Shown piece after piece: positions 1 to 7,293 of a stretch of DNA of 12,111 nt. The notes beneath the pieces are model-generated. The model was not told the DNA's origin, searched no databases, and saw nothing but the letters and a program-made list of their open reading frames with translations. Source of the DNA: Xanthobacteraceae bacterium (GTDB lineage: Bacteria; Pseudomonadota; Alphaproteobacteria; Rhizobiales; Xanthobacteraceae); assembly GCA_030043175.1 (NCBI GenBank), contig JASHYD010000407.1, forward strand, positions 1 to 12,111, in the 5' to 3' direction. The translations under genes were made by a program, and so were the position numbers. Within the stretch, counting starts at the first letter, position 1, and each line of letters starts with the position of its first letter.

Positions 1-464
1 ACGCATCGCATGCCGATGCGTTTGCCGACACCCTCGATACCATGCACAAGCTGATCCCGACCCACGTGGTATTCGAGGGCCGCGTCAACTCGCTGACCGG
101 CAAGAACGCGCTCGTGGCCAATGTTGGCGAGAACGTGCTGTTCATACATTCTCAGGCCGATCGCGATTCGCGAATCCATATCGTCAGCGGCCACGGCGAC
201 TACGTCTGGGAGACCGGCAAGTTCTCGAACCCTCCGCAGACCGATGGCGAGACGTGGCTTGTGCGCGGCGGCTCCGCGACTGCGGTGCTCTACCGCTTTC
301 TTCAGCCTGGCATCTACCCGTACGTGAACCACAACATGACCGAAGCGCTCGAGCTTGGTGCCTTCGCGCATATCAAGGTCGAGGGCAAGTGGGACAACAA
401 TCTCATGACCCTGGTGAGGTCACCGGCACCAATGGTGGCGGCGCAACGCCGGGCTGGCCAATAG
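1..464 (+). CDS. nirK: Copper-containing nitrite reductase, C-terminal part (5' end outside window)
   Basis: This is the C-terminal cupredoxin domain of the periplasmic copper nitrite reductase, which reduces nitrite to nitric oxide in denitrification. The reading frame is open from base 3, so the gene begins upstream of the window; the ATG at 42 is internal. The segment RIHIVSGHGDYVW (codons at about 171-209) carries the His equivalent to catalytic His255 of the Alcaligenes enzyme. PGIYPYVNHN (about 309-338) carries the equivalent of type 2 copper ligand His306. The ending ELGAFAHIKVEGKWDNNLMT is typical of the family. The type 1 copper site lies mostly in the missing N-terminal part and cannot be checked. 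The gene ends at a TAG at 462-464, and nirV follows after 79 bases on the same strand, the usual nirK-nirV order. Both visible active-site histidines are intact, so nothing suggests a pseudogene. Confidence 0.96.
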   Translation, partial: ASHADAFADTLDTMHKLIPTHVVFEGRVNSLTGKNALVANVGENVLFIHSQADRDSRIHIVSGHGDYVWETGKFSNPPQTDGETWLVRGGSATAVLYRFLQPGIYPYVNHNMTEALELGAFAHIKVEGKWDNNLMTLVRSPAPMVAAQRRAGQ

Positions 465-490
465 CTCGCCCAAGGTCGTAACCGCCTGCA

Positions 491-522
491 CGTCCCGTCG
501 GTACGGTCGTCTCGATGGGACG
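491..522 (+). other. Hairpin between nirK and nirV
   Basis: CGTCCCGTCG (491-500) can pair with CGATGGGACG (513-522) in a 10-bp stem with one G-U pair and a 12-base loop. No T-run follows, so it is not a classical Rho-independent terminator. It lies just before the strong nirV ribosome binding site at about 530-538. It could protect the 3' end of the nirK message or reduce read-through into nirV. The structure is seen directly; the role is inferred. Confidence 0.5.
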
Positions 523-543
523 GCCACCTGGAGGAGGGTTCCA

Positions 544-1425
544 ATGCCACGCTTCTGGAGACATGGGCTGGCGGCATCAATCATCGTGTACGCGGTCGTT
601 TGTATGGTTATTCTCGCGTTGGCGAATGCCCCCTTGCAAAACCCGCGGGGCCCTGCGATTTCCGATCTGGTGGAGGTGCGGGCGGCATCCTTCTCCCACC
701 GCAGCAGCGGCGAGTTCACCAGCGACGGCCGAATCGTCACGGCGCCGCTCGCGATGGTGACGATTCCGCATACCCTCGCCATCATGCGCCATCAGGTCTC
801 AGCCGCCGAATATCGGCGCTGCGTCGAGTCCGGTGCCTGCCCGACACTCGAAGGCGACACCGACTTGGCTGCGGCCAATCGCCCGGTCGTCAAAGTCAGC
901 TGGCGCGACGCCCAGGCCTATGCTGAGTGGCTGTCACGCGAGACAGGCGATCATTATCGGCTGCCGACTGATGAAGAATGGGCCTACGCCGCCGCAAGCC
1001 GGTTCAAGGACGACGCCCTGCCGGACACCAACGATCCGGGCCAGCGGGCGTTGGCGACCTATGCTCGTGATCGTAACGACGACATCAATGCGCAGCCGCA
1101 GCCCATCGGCACGTTCGGCGCGAACGAGAACGGGCTCGTCGATGTCGCCGGCAATGTCTGGGAATGGACCGATACCTGCTTCACGCGATATGCACTCGAT
1201 GCGCGCGGCGAGGCGGTAGCTAGCACGATGCATTGCGGCGTGCGCGTCGTCGAGGGCCGTCACCGTGCCTACATGACTGATTTCGTGCGCGATGCGCGAT
1301 CGGGCGGCTGCTCGGCCGGCGTCCCGCCAACCAATCTCGGTTTTCGGCTTGTGCGCGACGACGGTGGCCGGCGCCCGCTGCGCCGCCTTCTCGCCAAGGC
1401 GCATCGACTCGGGCTCGGTGCATAG
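544..1425 (+). CDS. nirV: NirV, formylglycine-generating-enzyme/sulfatase-modifying-fold protein of the nirK locus
   Basis: This 293-residue protein has the fold of formylglycine-generating enzymes and accompanies nirK in many denitrifiers; its exact role is not settled. The ATG follows a good ribosome binding site (GGAGGAGGG, about 530-538). Residues 8-29 form a hydrophobic segment, so the protein is probably exported or membrane-anchored. A proline right after the ANA motif makes signal peptidase cleavage doubtful. Family motifs in order are VSWRDA (118-123), RLPTDEEWAYAA (139-150), NGLVDVAGNVWEW (196-208) and NLGFRLV (264-270). The pair of Cys residues that bind copper in true formylglycine-generating enzymes has no counterpart in the aligned stretch before ARS (251-253); the nearby Cys256 sits at a different place. 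The protein is therefore probably not a sulfatase activator. Its position 79 bases after nirK suggests shared transcription. Confidence 0.9.
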   Translation: MPRFWRHGLAASIIVYAVVCMVILALANAPLQNPRGPAISDLVEVRAASFSHRSSGEFTSDGRIVTAPLAMVTIPHTLAIMRHQVSAAEYRRCVESGACPTLEGDTDLAAANRPVVKVSWRDAQAYAEWLSRETGDHYRLPTDEEWAYAAASRFKDDALPDTNDPGQRALATYARDRNDDINAQPQPIGTFGANENGLVDVAGNVWEWTDTCFTRYALDARGEAVASTMHCGVRVVEGRHRAYMTDFVRDARSGGCSAGVPPTNLGFRLVRDDGGRRPLRRLLAKAHRLGLGA

Positions 1426-1812
1426 CGTCCTGTCGGCCAGGTTCGGGCCCGTTGAGAAATCCTTGACCCGATTAGCCGAAAGCTCAGTACGGCGCACAGT
1501 GTGACGCGATCGCCTTCACCCCCCGACTCCGCAGAGCAACACCACCTTCTGTGGACGCTACCGACGGTGTGTCCAGAGGATTCTACGAAGTTATGTGAGC
1601 GACACGCAAAGCCATTGTGGCCATGGAGCGAGCCGCCACTCCTCACGTGGCTCGAGCGCCATTTTCCGAAATAGCGATCATCCACCCGTTTCGTATTTGC
1701 CTTCGCGGGTTTTGGTCCCTTGTGTCGGCCGATGCTTTCGGCGCGCCCGAAGATAACGTACCCATTTGTCTATCGCTCTTCCTGCATCCTCCAGCGCCTT
1801 ATGTTCCAAGCG
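1426..1812. other. Convergent intergenic region, no gene seen
   Basis: This 387-base stretch lies between the ends of nirV (plus strand) and the VOC gene (minus strand). Open frames here are short, lack ribosome binding sites and show no recognisable protein. I see no stem followed by a T-run. AAGCG and CGCTT, separated by four bases (1809-1822), form a small 5-bp stem over the VOC stop codon, too weak to call a terminator. Confidence 0.6.
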
Positions 1813-2247
1813 CTAACGCTTAGGAAAGGCCTTCAAGGGCTTCACGGGAGACTTATCACCTACCAGCCAGATATGGCCGAAAGGGTCGACGAAACCTCCC
1901 TGCCTGTGGATACCCCAGGGTCTTTCGTGGTCCTTGATATCATCAAGACTACCTTTTGCCCCGGCTTGCAGGGCACGTGCGATGAAGGCGTCCGGAGAAT
2001 CGCAGAACACCTCTACTCTTGCCGAGGCCATGCCCAACCTTAGCGGAGTGTCCCAGCCGTTCCCGGCCGGTTCACCCAACAAAAATGGGGCGTCTGCGAT
2101 TCGCAGAGCCGCGACCCCTCCCAGGCTCCATAGCTCAACAGCGCCAAGCGCGCGCCGATACCACTCCGCTGCCGTCGGCACGTGCGAAACCGCGAGCATT
2201 ACCGACAGCGCCAAGCATTTATTCTCATCGGACACTTTGGCGGCCAT
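1813..2247 (-). CDS. VOC-superfamily protein (glyoxalase / PhnB-like fold)
   Basis: This 144-residue protein belongs to the vicinal oxygen chelate superfamily, which includes glyoxalases, bleomycin-binding proteins and PhnB-like proteins. The C-terminal segment RPWGIHRQGGFVDPFGHIW (about 109-127) is the characteristic end of PhnB-like members, and the middle segment VEVFCDSPDAFIARALQAGA (78-97) matches the second beta-alpha unit. The length suits a single-domain member. The frame stays open upstream to 2505, but that part reads through the remains of another VOC gene. I therefore place the start at the ATG at 2247; an ATG at 2265 is also possible, and neither has a strong ribosome binding site. 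The substrate cannot be inferred, and a metal-binding triad is not obvious. No operon partner is visible apart from the broken paralogue upstream. Confidence 0.72.
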   Translation of the reverse strand: MAAKVSDENKCLALSVMLAVSHVPTAAEWYRRALGAVELWSLGGVAALRIADAPFLLGEPAGNGWDTPLRLGMASARVEVFCDSPDAFIARALQAGAKGSLDDIKDHERPWGIHRQGGFVDPFGHIWLVGDKSPVKPLKAFPKR

Positions 2248-2299
2248 GCTTTCTGCTCGCTCCATCTCTGACGCAATGAGCGTCGAAAGCGCAAGTTCG

Positions 2300-2600
2300 G
2301 CGCAAAAGTCAGCTCCGACGCGACAGTGGGGCCAGGAGAATGCCACTCCGGAAACGCAGCCCGTGACCCGAACAGTCCTCCGCCGCCCGGGTCGCGGCCT
2401 CGCCCAGTGTGCGGGTGTGCCCAACCGGGCGAGTGCGGTAGCGGGCATGAACATGTTCGCCTTCATCTCCACAGCAGTTTGCTGCATCGAAATCGTCGAC
2501 CTCAAACCATAGCAGGACGCCGTTGCCGTGAGGGACGTTCAACCTCAAATCGGTGCAACTCAACGACCATGCGACCCCTGCCAACCGTGGCCAAATGGTA
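2300..2600 (-). pseudogene. Frameshifted VOC-superfamily remnant
   Basis: Read on the minus strand, DLRLNVPHGNGVLLWFEVDD followed by FDAA is a clear VOC-family segment ending near base 2480. The expected continuation, AVEMKANMFMPAT, is in a different frame, and a DPG-G then TVRVTG segment near 2400-2350 needs further frame changes. At least two frameshifts break the gene. No good start is visible upstream, where the sequence becomes AT-rich around 2600-2660. The reading order continues directly into the intact VOC gene at 2247, so this may be a decayed neighbour or duplicate. Sequencing errors could mimic one frameshift but are less likely to produce several. The limits given are approximate. 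Confidence 0.65.
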
Positions 2601-3678
2601 AGTGAAGCGACATAATATTGCCCCATGGTAACTAAGATAATAGCCACAATTGTAATAGATTAAACGCTCTTGCCTCAGTTAGAGGTATCACCCGATACTA
2701 CCGGCCCATGTCATGGTCAAAAGCACATGTTTGGCCTTGTCGCCGGTTGGCAGGTCGGGAATGACAAGCAAAACCAACGGAAGGAAGTACGTTTTGAGAA
2801 ATCAAAACACGATGCATCGTCGTTCGCGATTGCTGCCCTCACGCAGCGCTCGCGTGCATGCTCGCGACACAACCTATTAGACCGCGGTAAGCTCGCGCCC
2901 CCGCCAAGGGTCGGTTGCGGTCCCAGCCCGGCGAGCAGCTCGGTTCCGACGGAGTGGCTGAAGGAGCCCTTCGTCCGTGTGGGCAATAATCGGGCAAACC
3001 AGGAGCTGAAATCGCGCACGCGACAACGGCTGCACTGCACGAGTTGGCTGGGACAGACGGACAGCTCCGCGGAGCGCGGCGGGAGGTCGGCCCAATCGGT
3101 CTGCCAACGTGCAAAGGCTTTGAGATCATGATCCGAAGAATCGCCAACGTACCACGCGGGGGTTGCAAATTGACATGTCTGACAGAAACTGACTCATTCT
3201 TAATTTGAGAAATGTGGTGCCGCTCCTTACCCTCGTTCACTGCCACCTGGACGACGTCATGATCATTCGGTCGGGCTTATGCTGCCAGCGGATGCGGATG
3301 GAGAAGCGTCGAAGTGCGTTTGGTAGTGATGACGGTGCCGCTTTCACAGCCATCGCGGCCGATTCTGTTGAAACCTTAAGCGTGCTCGCGCTGGCGCGGA
3401 GAATGACTGGGATGGCTCACCCCGAATTCGGCCATAGTGGCGCCTTTGCGCATCCAGCAAGTTTCGCTCAATGTTTGCAGCTCTGGGGTCGCGGTCGCTG
3501 TGTGCCGCAATCGCGTAGCGTCGCGGCACCGGTTCTTCAGGCGAGCCTCGTCGACGAGCCCTACGCATACACTGAGCTTCCAGCGGGCCCCGACCGGGTG
3601 AAGCCGGCGCTGGTGACACTGGCGCACTGCTTTTAGCTTGACGGTCTAGCGACGCACAGAACGCATCGGGGTATCATA
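2601..3678. other. About 1 kb with no credible gene
   Basis: The gap lies between the VOC remnant and the polyketide synthase gene. Several open frames exist on both strands (for example 2670-3131 plus, 3205-3636 plus, 3376-3627 minus). They overlap one another, lack ribosome binding sites and encode low-complexity Arg/Pro/Ser-rich proteins that I do not recognise. An AT-richer patch near 3160-3215 contains the TGACA-type motif listed separately. The stretch may be decayed coding DNA and may hold the promoter of the downstream gene; I cannot place a -35/-10 pair with confidence. Confidence 0.5.
3170..3185. promoter_or_regulatory. TGACA-type overlapping palindrome, possible operator or promoter
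   Basis: TTGACATGTCTGACAG contains the perfect 8-bp palindrome GACATGTC (3172-3179) and, overlapping it, TGTC-T-GACA. TTGACA also matches a sigma-70 -35 box, but the nearest weak -10 candidate (CATTCT, 3195-3200) is 19 bases away. The TGACA core also occurs in the element at 8288-8326 upstream of the methyltransferases. The element lies about 490 bases before the synthase gene, so a regulatory link is only a guess. Confidence 0.2.
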
Positions 3679-4749
3679 GTGATCCGAGCCTACCTCAACC
3701 GCTTATCAGTTGCAGTCCCGGAATACGAAGTCCACGACACGTTTGTGCGTTTTGCTGAGCGCGCGCTCCGCGACCGGCGTTCGCGGTTGCTGTTTGAGCG
3801 TATGGCATCGCGCTCCCAGATCCGGCATCGATGGTCATGTCTCGCACCCGCCGCTCCCGGCTCCAATGAAAAGCTTGACGCCGATGGCTTCTATACCCTC
3901 GGAAGTTTTCCCTCTACGGCAACGCGGATGCAACGCTACGAACGAGACGCACCGCTGTTGGCCGCAAAGGCCGTCGAGCGCCTTGATCTCGGTGAAGCTG
4001 CTCAGCGCATCACGCATCTCATCGTCACGTCCTGCACGGGCTTGTCGGCGCCTGGCATCGATTTTGAGGTAATGCGCCGCTGTAACCTTAGCCCATCAAT
4101 CGAACGCAATTTCCTTGGTTTCATGGGTTGCAACGCTGCCATCAACGCTCTCAAGCTGGCGCGCCACATTGTTCGCTCGACGCCAGACGCCAAGGTCGTC
4201 GTTGTCTGCGTCGAGCTGTGCACACTTCACTTGCAGGAATCGGAAGACATCGAGCGATTGCTGACCTTTCTGCTTTTCGCCGACGGCTGCGCCGCAGCGC
4301 TGATCAGTGCGGAGCCGAGCGGATTTGCTCTCGACCGGTTTCATGCCGAAGTGATGCCGGAGGCTGCTGGGCACATCACCTGGACCATTCGTGACTGCGG
4401 CTTTGATATGCTGCTCTCCGGCGAAGTCCCCACCGCCATCGGCGCGACGCTGCGTTGCGGATCCGACCGCGTGCTGTCGGGTGCGTCGCCCAGCGAGATC
4501 GCCCTCTGGGCCGTCCATCCGGGCGGTCGTACGGTCCTTGACGCCGTCGAAGGGGCGTTCGACCTCGACCCGTCAGCGCTCGCCATCTCGCGAGCGGTGC
4601 TGCGCGATTATGGAAATATGTCCTCGCCGACAGTGCTCTTCGCGCTCGAAGCGATGATGCGGCAGAAGCCGCCGCCGGGCGCGCGCGGCTGCGCCATGGC
4701 ATTCGGACCGGGCCTCACGAGTGAAACCATGCTGTTCAGCGCGGCGTGA
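3679..4749 (+). CDS. Type III polyketide synthase (chalcone/stilbene synthase family)
   Basis: This 356-residue protein is a homodimer-type ketosynthase that extends an acyl-CoA starter with malonyl-CoA and cyclises the product to a resorcinol, pyrone or phloroglucinol-type ring. The three catalytic residues are in place: Cys151 in FMGCNAA, His280 in WAVHPGG and Asn313 in YGNMSSPT. TSCTGLSAPGID (117-128) and the C-terminal GCAMAFGPGLTSETMLF (337-353) are also family hallmarks, and the length is normal. The start is a GTG; the N-terminus IRAYLNRLSVAVPEYEVH matches the family start, a TAG in the same frame at 3634 prevents a much longer protein, and no ATG lies between. The ribosome binding site is weak. 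The flavoprotein gene follows after 82 bases on the same strand. The substrate cannot be deduced from the sequence, but a long-chain acyl starter fits the neighbouring tailoring genes. Confidence 0.95.
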   Translation: MIRAYLNRLSVAVPEYEVHDTFVRFAERALRDRRSRLLFERMASRSQIRHRWSCLAPAAPGSNEKLDADGFYTLGSFPSTATRMQRYERDAPLLAAKAVERLDLGEAAQRITHLIVTSCTGLSAPGIDFEVMRRCNLSPSIERNFLGFMGCNAAINALKLARHIVRSTPDAKVVVVCVELCTLHLQESEDIERLLTFLLFADGCAAALISAEPSGFALDRFHAEVMPEAAGHITWTIRDCGFDMLLSGEVPTAIGATLRCGSDRVLSGASPSEIALWAVHPGGRTVLDAVEGAFDLDPSALAISRAVLRDYGNMSSPTVLFALEAMMRQKPPPGARGCAMAFGPGLTSETMLFSAA

Positions 4750-4831
4750 CACGACATAGAGAAAGCGCCACGCTGAAAGCTCGTACGGTGTGCTTGGTAA
4801 ACCCGCTCTGCCGTTGGAGCGCCGAAGCCCT

Positions 4832-5968
4832 ATGACAGACACAGTCCATGCGCTGGTGATCGGTGGCGGCATCGCTGGGGGCGCCGTCGCCACACACCTC
4901 GCGCGTGCAGGGTACGAGGTCGTCCTGATCGAACGAAAGGCCAAACCACACGATAAAGTCTGCGGCGAGTTCATAAGCGGTGAGGCTGTATACTATCTTT
5001 GCGGCCTCGGCATTGATCTTGCGGCGCTTGGCGCCGTTCCGATTTCGTCTGTAACTGTCCATACACCGCGCGCCGCGGTCGGCTGCCGACTTCCGTTTGC
5101 GGCCGCCAGCATCTCGCGTCGCCTGCTGGACGAAGGCATTCTCCGGCAGGCGGCGGCCGGCGGCGCCGAGCTCAGGCGCGGTCGCGCTGTCCGATCGTTG
5201 CAGCGCCTTGACGAACGATGGATCGTGGAGCTCGATGACGGCAGCAAAATTGCAGCCCGGGACGCCTTTCTCGCCACCGGGAAGTTTGATCTCCGGGGAT
5301 GGAAACGGCCCCCCGGCCATCAGAACGATCTCATCGCCTTCAAGCTGCACTGGCGCGTGGCTGCTGCGTCGATGAACGCCCTTGGTCCCTGCGTTGAGTT
5401 GTTCCTTTTTCCCGGCGGCTACGCAGGGATCGAACCTGTTGAGAACGGCATCCTCAATCTCTGCCTCGTCATCCGAGCGCGTCATTTTGCGGAGCTGGGC
5501 GGCAGATGGGAGCTGCTGCTTTCAATGTTGCGTGCGAATTTCTCGCGGCTTCATCAGGCGCTCGCAGGCAGGCAGGCGTGCTGGAACCGCCCGCTCGCAG
5601 TCGCCTCGAACCCTTATGGCTTCGTGCAAAGCCGCGGCGATGGGCCCTGGCGGCTTGGCGACCAAGCGGCCGTGATTCCATCCTTCTCGGGCGACGGCAT
5701 CGCGATCGCGCTTCATTCCGCCCGGATGGCGGCCGATTATTATATCTCGGGCAGACCCAGTTCCGAGTTTCAATCGGATCTTGCAGGGGATGTCACAGGC
5801 CAGGTTCGCAGGGCGACGCTGCTTTCACGATTGCTGGTACAACCGAAGGGGCAGGTCGTTGCCATGGCATTCGCGCAAATGGCGCCCGGTCTCGTCCGCC
5901 AGATCGGCCGGGGAACACGTATTCCTCGCCGCCGGCTGCGCGACGAGAATCACGAGATCGGACCATAG
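4832..5968 (+). CDS. FAD-dependent oxidoreductase/monooxygenase (geranylgeranyl-reductase/UbiH-like)
   Basis: This 378-residue flavoprotein has an N-terminal Rossmann FAD-binding motif (VIGGGIAGGAVATHLARAG, about 9-27) with an acidic residue at the end of the second strand (LIERK). It also has the VCGEFIS motif (43-49) typical of the geranylgeranyl-reductase-like group, and the second FAD motif GDQAAVIPSFSGDGIAIAL (276-294). The ATG at 4832 is preferred: a GGAG lies about 13 bases upstream and the Rossmann strand then begins at the usual distance. An in-frame start at 4790 would add 14 unlike residues. Flavoproteins of this kind sit beside type III polyketide synthases, where they hydroxylate or oxidise the phenolic ring (SrsC in Streptomyces griseus is the parallel I know). 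The same role is inferred here from position. The Arg-rich C-terminus does not look truncated. Confidence 0.9.
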   Translation: MTDTVHALVIGGGIAGGAVATHLARAGYEVVLIERKAKPHDKVCGEFISGEAVYYLCGLGIDLAALGAVPISSVTVHTPRAAVGCRLPFAAASISRRLLDEGILRQAAAGGAELRRGRAVRSLQRLDERWIVELDDGSKIAARDAFLATGKFDLRGWKRPPGHQNDLIAFKLHWRVAAASMNALGPCVELFLFPGGYAGIEPVENGILNLCLVIRARHFAELGGRWELLLSMLRANFSRLHQALAGRQACWNRPLAVASNPYGFVQSRGDGPWRLGDQAAVIPSFSGDGIAIALHSARMAADYYISGRPSSEFQSDLAGDVTGQVRRATLLSRLLVQPKGQVVAMAFAQMAPGLVRQIGRGTRIPRRRLRDENHEIGP

Positions 5969-6100
5969 CCAATGTGTTCCAGGCCCGGGCGGGATGAATA
6001 GCGCGACGACGTTCCGGCCCCTTCGCGTTGCGACGAGTCGAGTGGCAAACAACGCCGCAACCGCAAAGACCCCATCCCCAGCACGGAGCTGAGCAGACAC

Positions 6101-6120
6101 CAATCGCAAAGCTGCGATTG
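6101..6120. other. Perfect hairpin between the convergent genes
   Basis: CAATCGCA (6101-6108) pairs perfectly with TGCGATTG (6113-6120) around the loop AAGC. It lies about 130 bases after the flavoprotein stop. No T-run follows on either strand, so a Rho-independent terminator is not supported. It could still stabilise or end a transcript with Rho. Confidence 0.4.
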
Positions 6121-6302
6121 CTCAACGTGCGCAGTTGACCAGCGGCCCGTTGGCGATTGCAAGGTCGGCAGCCAGGGGCGGCGCCGTCTGCGGGTGCTTC
6201 CTTCATGGTGATTTCAGCCGCCGCAAGGGCGCCCGGCAGCAAGGAGCCATATCCAATAATGGGCCATCAATACCCGCGTGGCCTTTCGGATAGTGTCAGC
6301 GC

Positions 6303-6330
6303 CGGTTCATCTAAAACGGTTCATTTAAAA
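6303..6330. repeat. 14-bp tandem repeat, two copies
   Basis: CGGTTCATCTAAAA (6303-6316) is followed directly by CGGTTCATTTAAAA (6317-6330), with one mismatch. The unit is AT-rich compared with its surroundings. The function is unknown; it could be slippage, an insertion scar, or a pair of direct binding sites, but no promoter is evident beside it. Confidence 0.75.
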
Positions 6331-6534
6331 CTAGCGGGTTGAATTGTAGATGATTTCCTGGACCATAGGTGGTGATCCGGCTGATGCCCCGGCAACTTTC
6401 GAATGGTCGGTGGGGAGGTCGTTGACCACCTCAACATCAAGGACGTCATGAACATGCCAACGCGCATGATGGCTGTCCACACTGTCGTCGTGACGAAATC
6501 AGGTTCTGACGGGTCAGCCGCAGGCCTCGCCAAG

Positions 6535-7293
6535 TCACCGCAGTCGCCCAATTAGGAAACGAAAGAAAAACCACCGAAGCGACGCATCGGTGGAGGAAAT
6601 ACCCGCTTCGGCAATGCGCTGCTCCCATTCGGCGTATGTCAGTGAACGCGCGACGGATATCTGGCCGTCATGGGTGATCATCGGGTGAAACCGCCCAAGG
6701 CGGCTGGCGAGTCCGATAAAGTGATAAAGGAAACGGCTCCTCTGAAGGTCGCAGACGGCCCAACCGCACCGAGCCGTTCTTTCCATCAGCCGAAGGAATT
6801 CAGTGATCTCATAGTCCGAGAGGTGATGGGTGACTAGGCTACTGATGATGAGATCAATCGGCGTTGTCGAAGCCAGTTCGAAAATGTTCACAGCCTGGAA
6901 GTCGATTCGATCTGCGGGATCGGTCGCCGCCCGCGCGATGCGAATCGTTTCGGGATTGAGGTCGACGCCGAGAAGGTTGAGGTTCACTCTTCGCCGCTGC
7001 GACCAACGCCGGATCGCGCGCAGCAGATCGCCGTATCCGCAACCGACGTCAACTAGCGTCAACCGCGCTCCGTTCCCGGCTGCCCGGACCGCATGACCGA
7101 GCCACCGCAGAAGCGGATAGTGACCGAGGAAGATTCGATTGAAGATCGCCAGGTCGCGCAAAACCCGCTCGAGATCGGCCGGACTTACATCAGCTCCATC
7201 CAGCCACTCGGCCTCATCGCGACGATGCGTGAGGTCAAGGGAAGGCCGCACCGAACGGGGTGATGGAAACCAATCTGGGTAACGCACATTCAT
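6535..7293 (-). CDS. Class I SAM-dependent methyltransferase (second gene of the methyltransferase pair)
   Basis: This 252-residue protein has a class I methyltransferase core: motif I VDVGCGYGDL (81-90) binds S-adenosylmethionine, the acidic residue of motif II is in GVDLNP (109-114), and DLIISSLVTHHLSD (147-160) matches the post-core motif that often carries a general base. The C-terminal half (CDLQRSRFLYHFIGLASRLG) resembles methyltransferases I recall beside type III polyketide synthases. The ATG at 7291-7293 overlaps the TGA of the upstream gene by four bases (ATGA), so the two are probably translationally coupled. The frame is open further upstream, but that part lies within the other gene. 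It probably methylates the phenol or quinol made by the synthase and flavoprotein; whether on oxygen or carbon is unknown. A G+C count of one 60-base block (7021-7080) is 65%. Confidence 0.88.
   Translation of the reverse strand: MNVRYPDWFPSPRSVRPSLDLTHRRDEAEWLDGADVSPADLERVLRDLAIFNRIFLGHYPLLRWLGHAVRAAGNGARLTLVDVGCGYGDLLRAIRRWSQRRRVNLNLLGVDLNPETIRIARAATDPADRIDFQAVNIFELASTTPIDLIISSLVTHHLSDYEITEFLRLMERTARCGWAVCDLQRSRFLYHFIGLASRLGRFHPMITHDGQISVARSLTYAEWEQRIAEAGISSTDASLRWFFFRFLIGRLR

Larger units (their letters stand above)
5969..6534. other. Convergent intergenic region within the polyketide cluster
   Basis: This 566-base stretch lies between the ends of the flavoprotein gene (plus) and the second methyltransferase gene (minus). 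It is long for a convergent gap. It contains a perfect short hairpin and a 14-bp tandem repeat, listed separately, and no protein I recognise. Small open frames on both strands overlap each other and have no ribosome binding sites. The left half is GC-rich and the part around 6300-6360 is clearly more AT-rich, so a small insertion or a deletion scar is possible. Confidence 0.55.

Noticed and set aside
1813..2505. Reading the VOC gene as a 230-residue protein
   Set aside because: The extra N-terminal part is one frame of the broken upstream VOC gene; the known domain begins shortly after the ATG at 2247.
2670..3131. A 153-codon plus-strand frame in the 1-kb gap
   Set aside because: The protein is low-complexity and Arg/Ser/Pro-rich, competing frames exist on the minus strand, and no ribosome binding site is visible.
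3205..3636. A 143-codon plus-strand frame ending just before the polyketide synthase gene
   Set aside because: It starts with TTG without a ribosome binding site, has unusual composition, is overlapped by equally long frames on the other strand, and matches nothing I know. Its position invites an operon reading, but nothing else supports it.
4096..4518. A 140-codon minus-strand frame inside the polyketide synthase gene
   Set aside because: It is a shadow of the high-G+C coding strand; the synthase carries all the catalytic motifs.
6101..6120. Rho-independent terminator for the convergent genes
   Set aside because: The stem is only 8 bp and no T-run follows in either direction.
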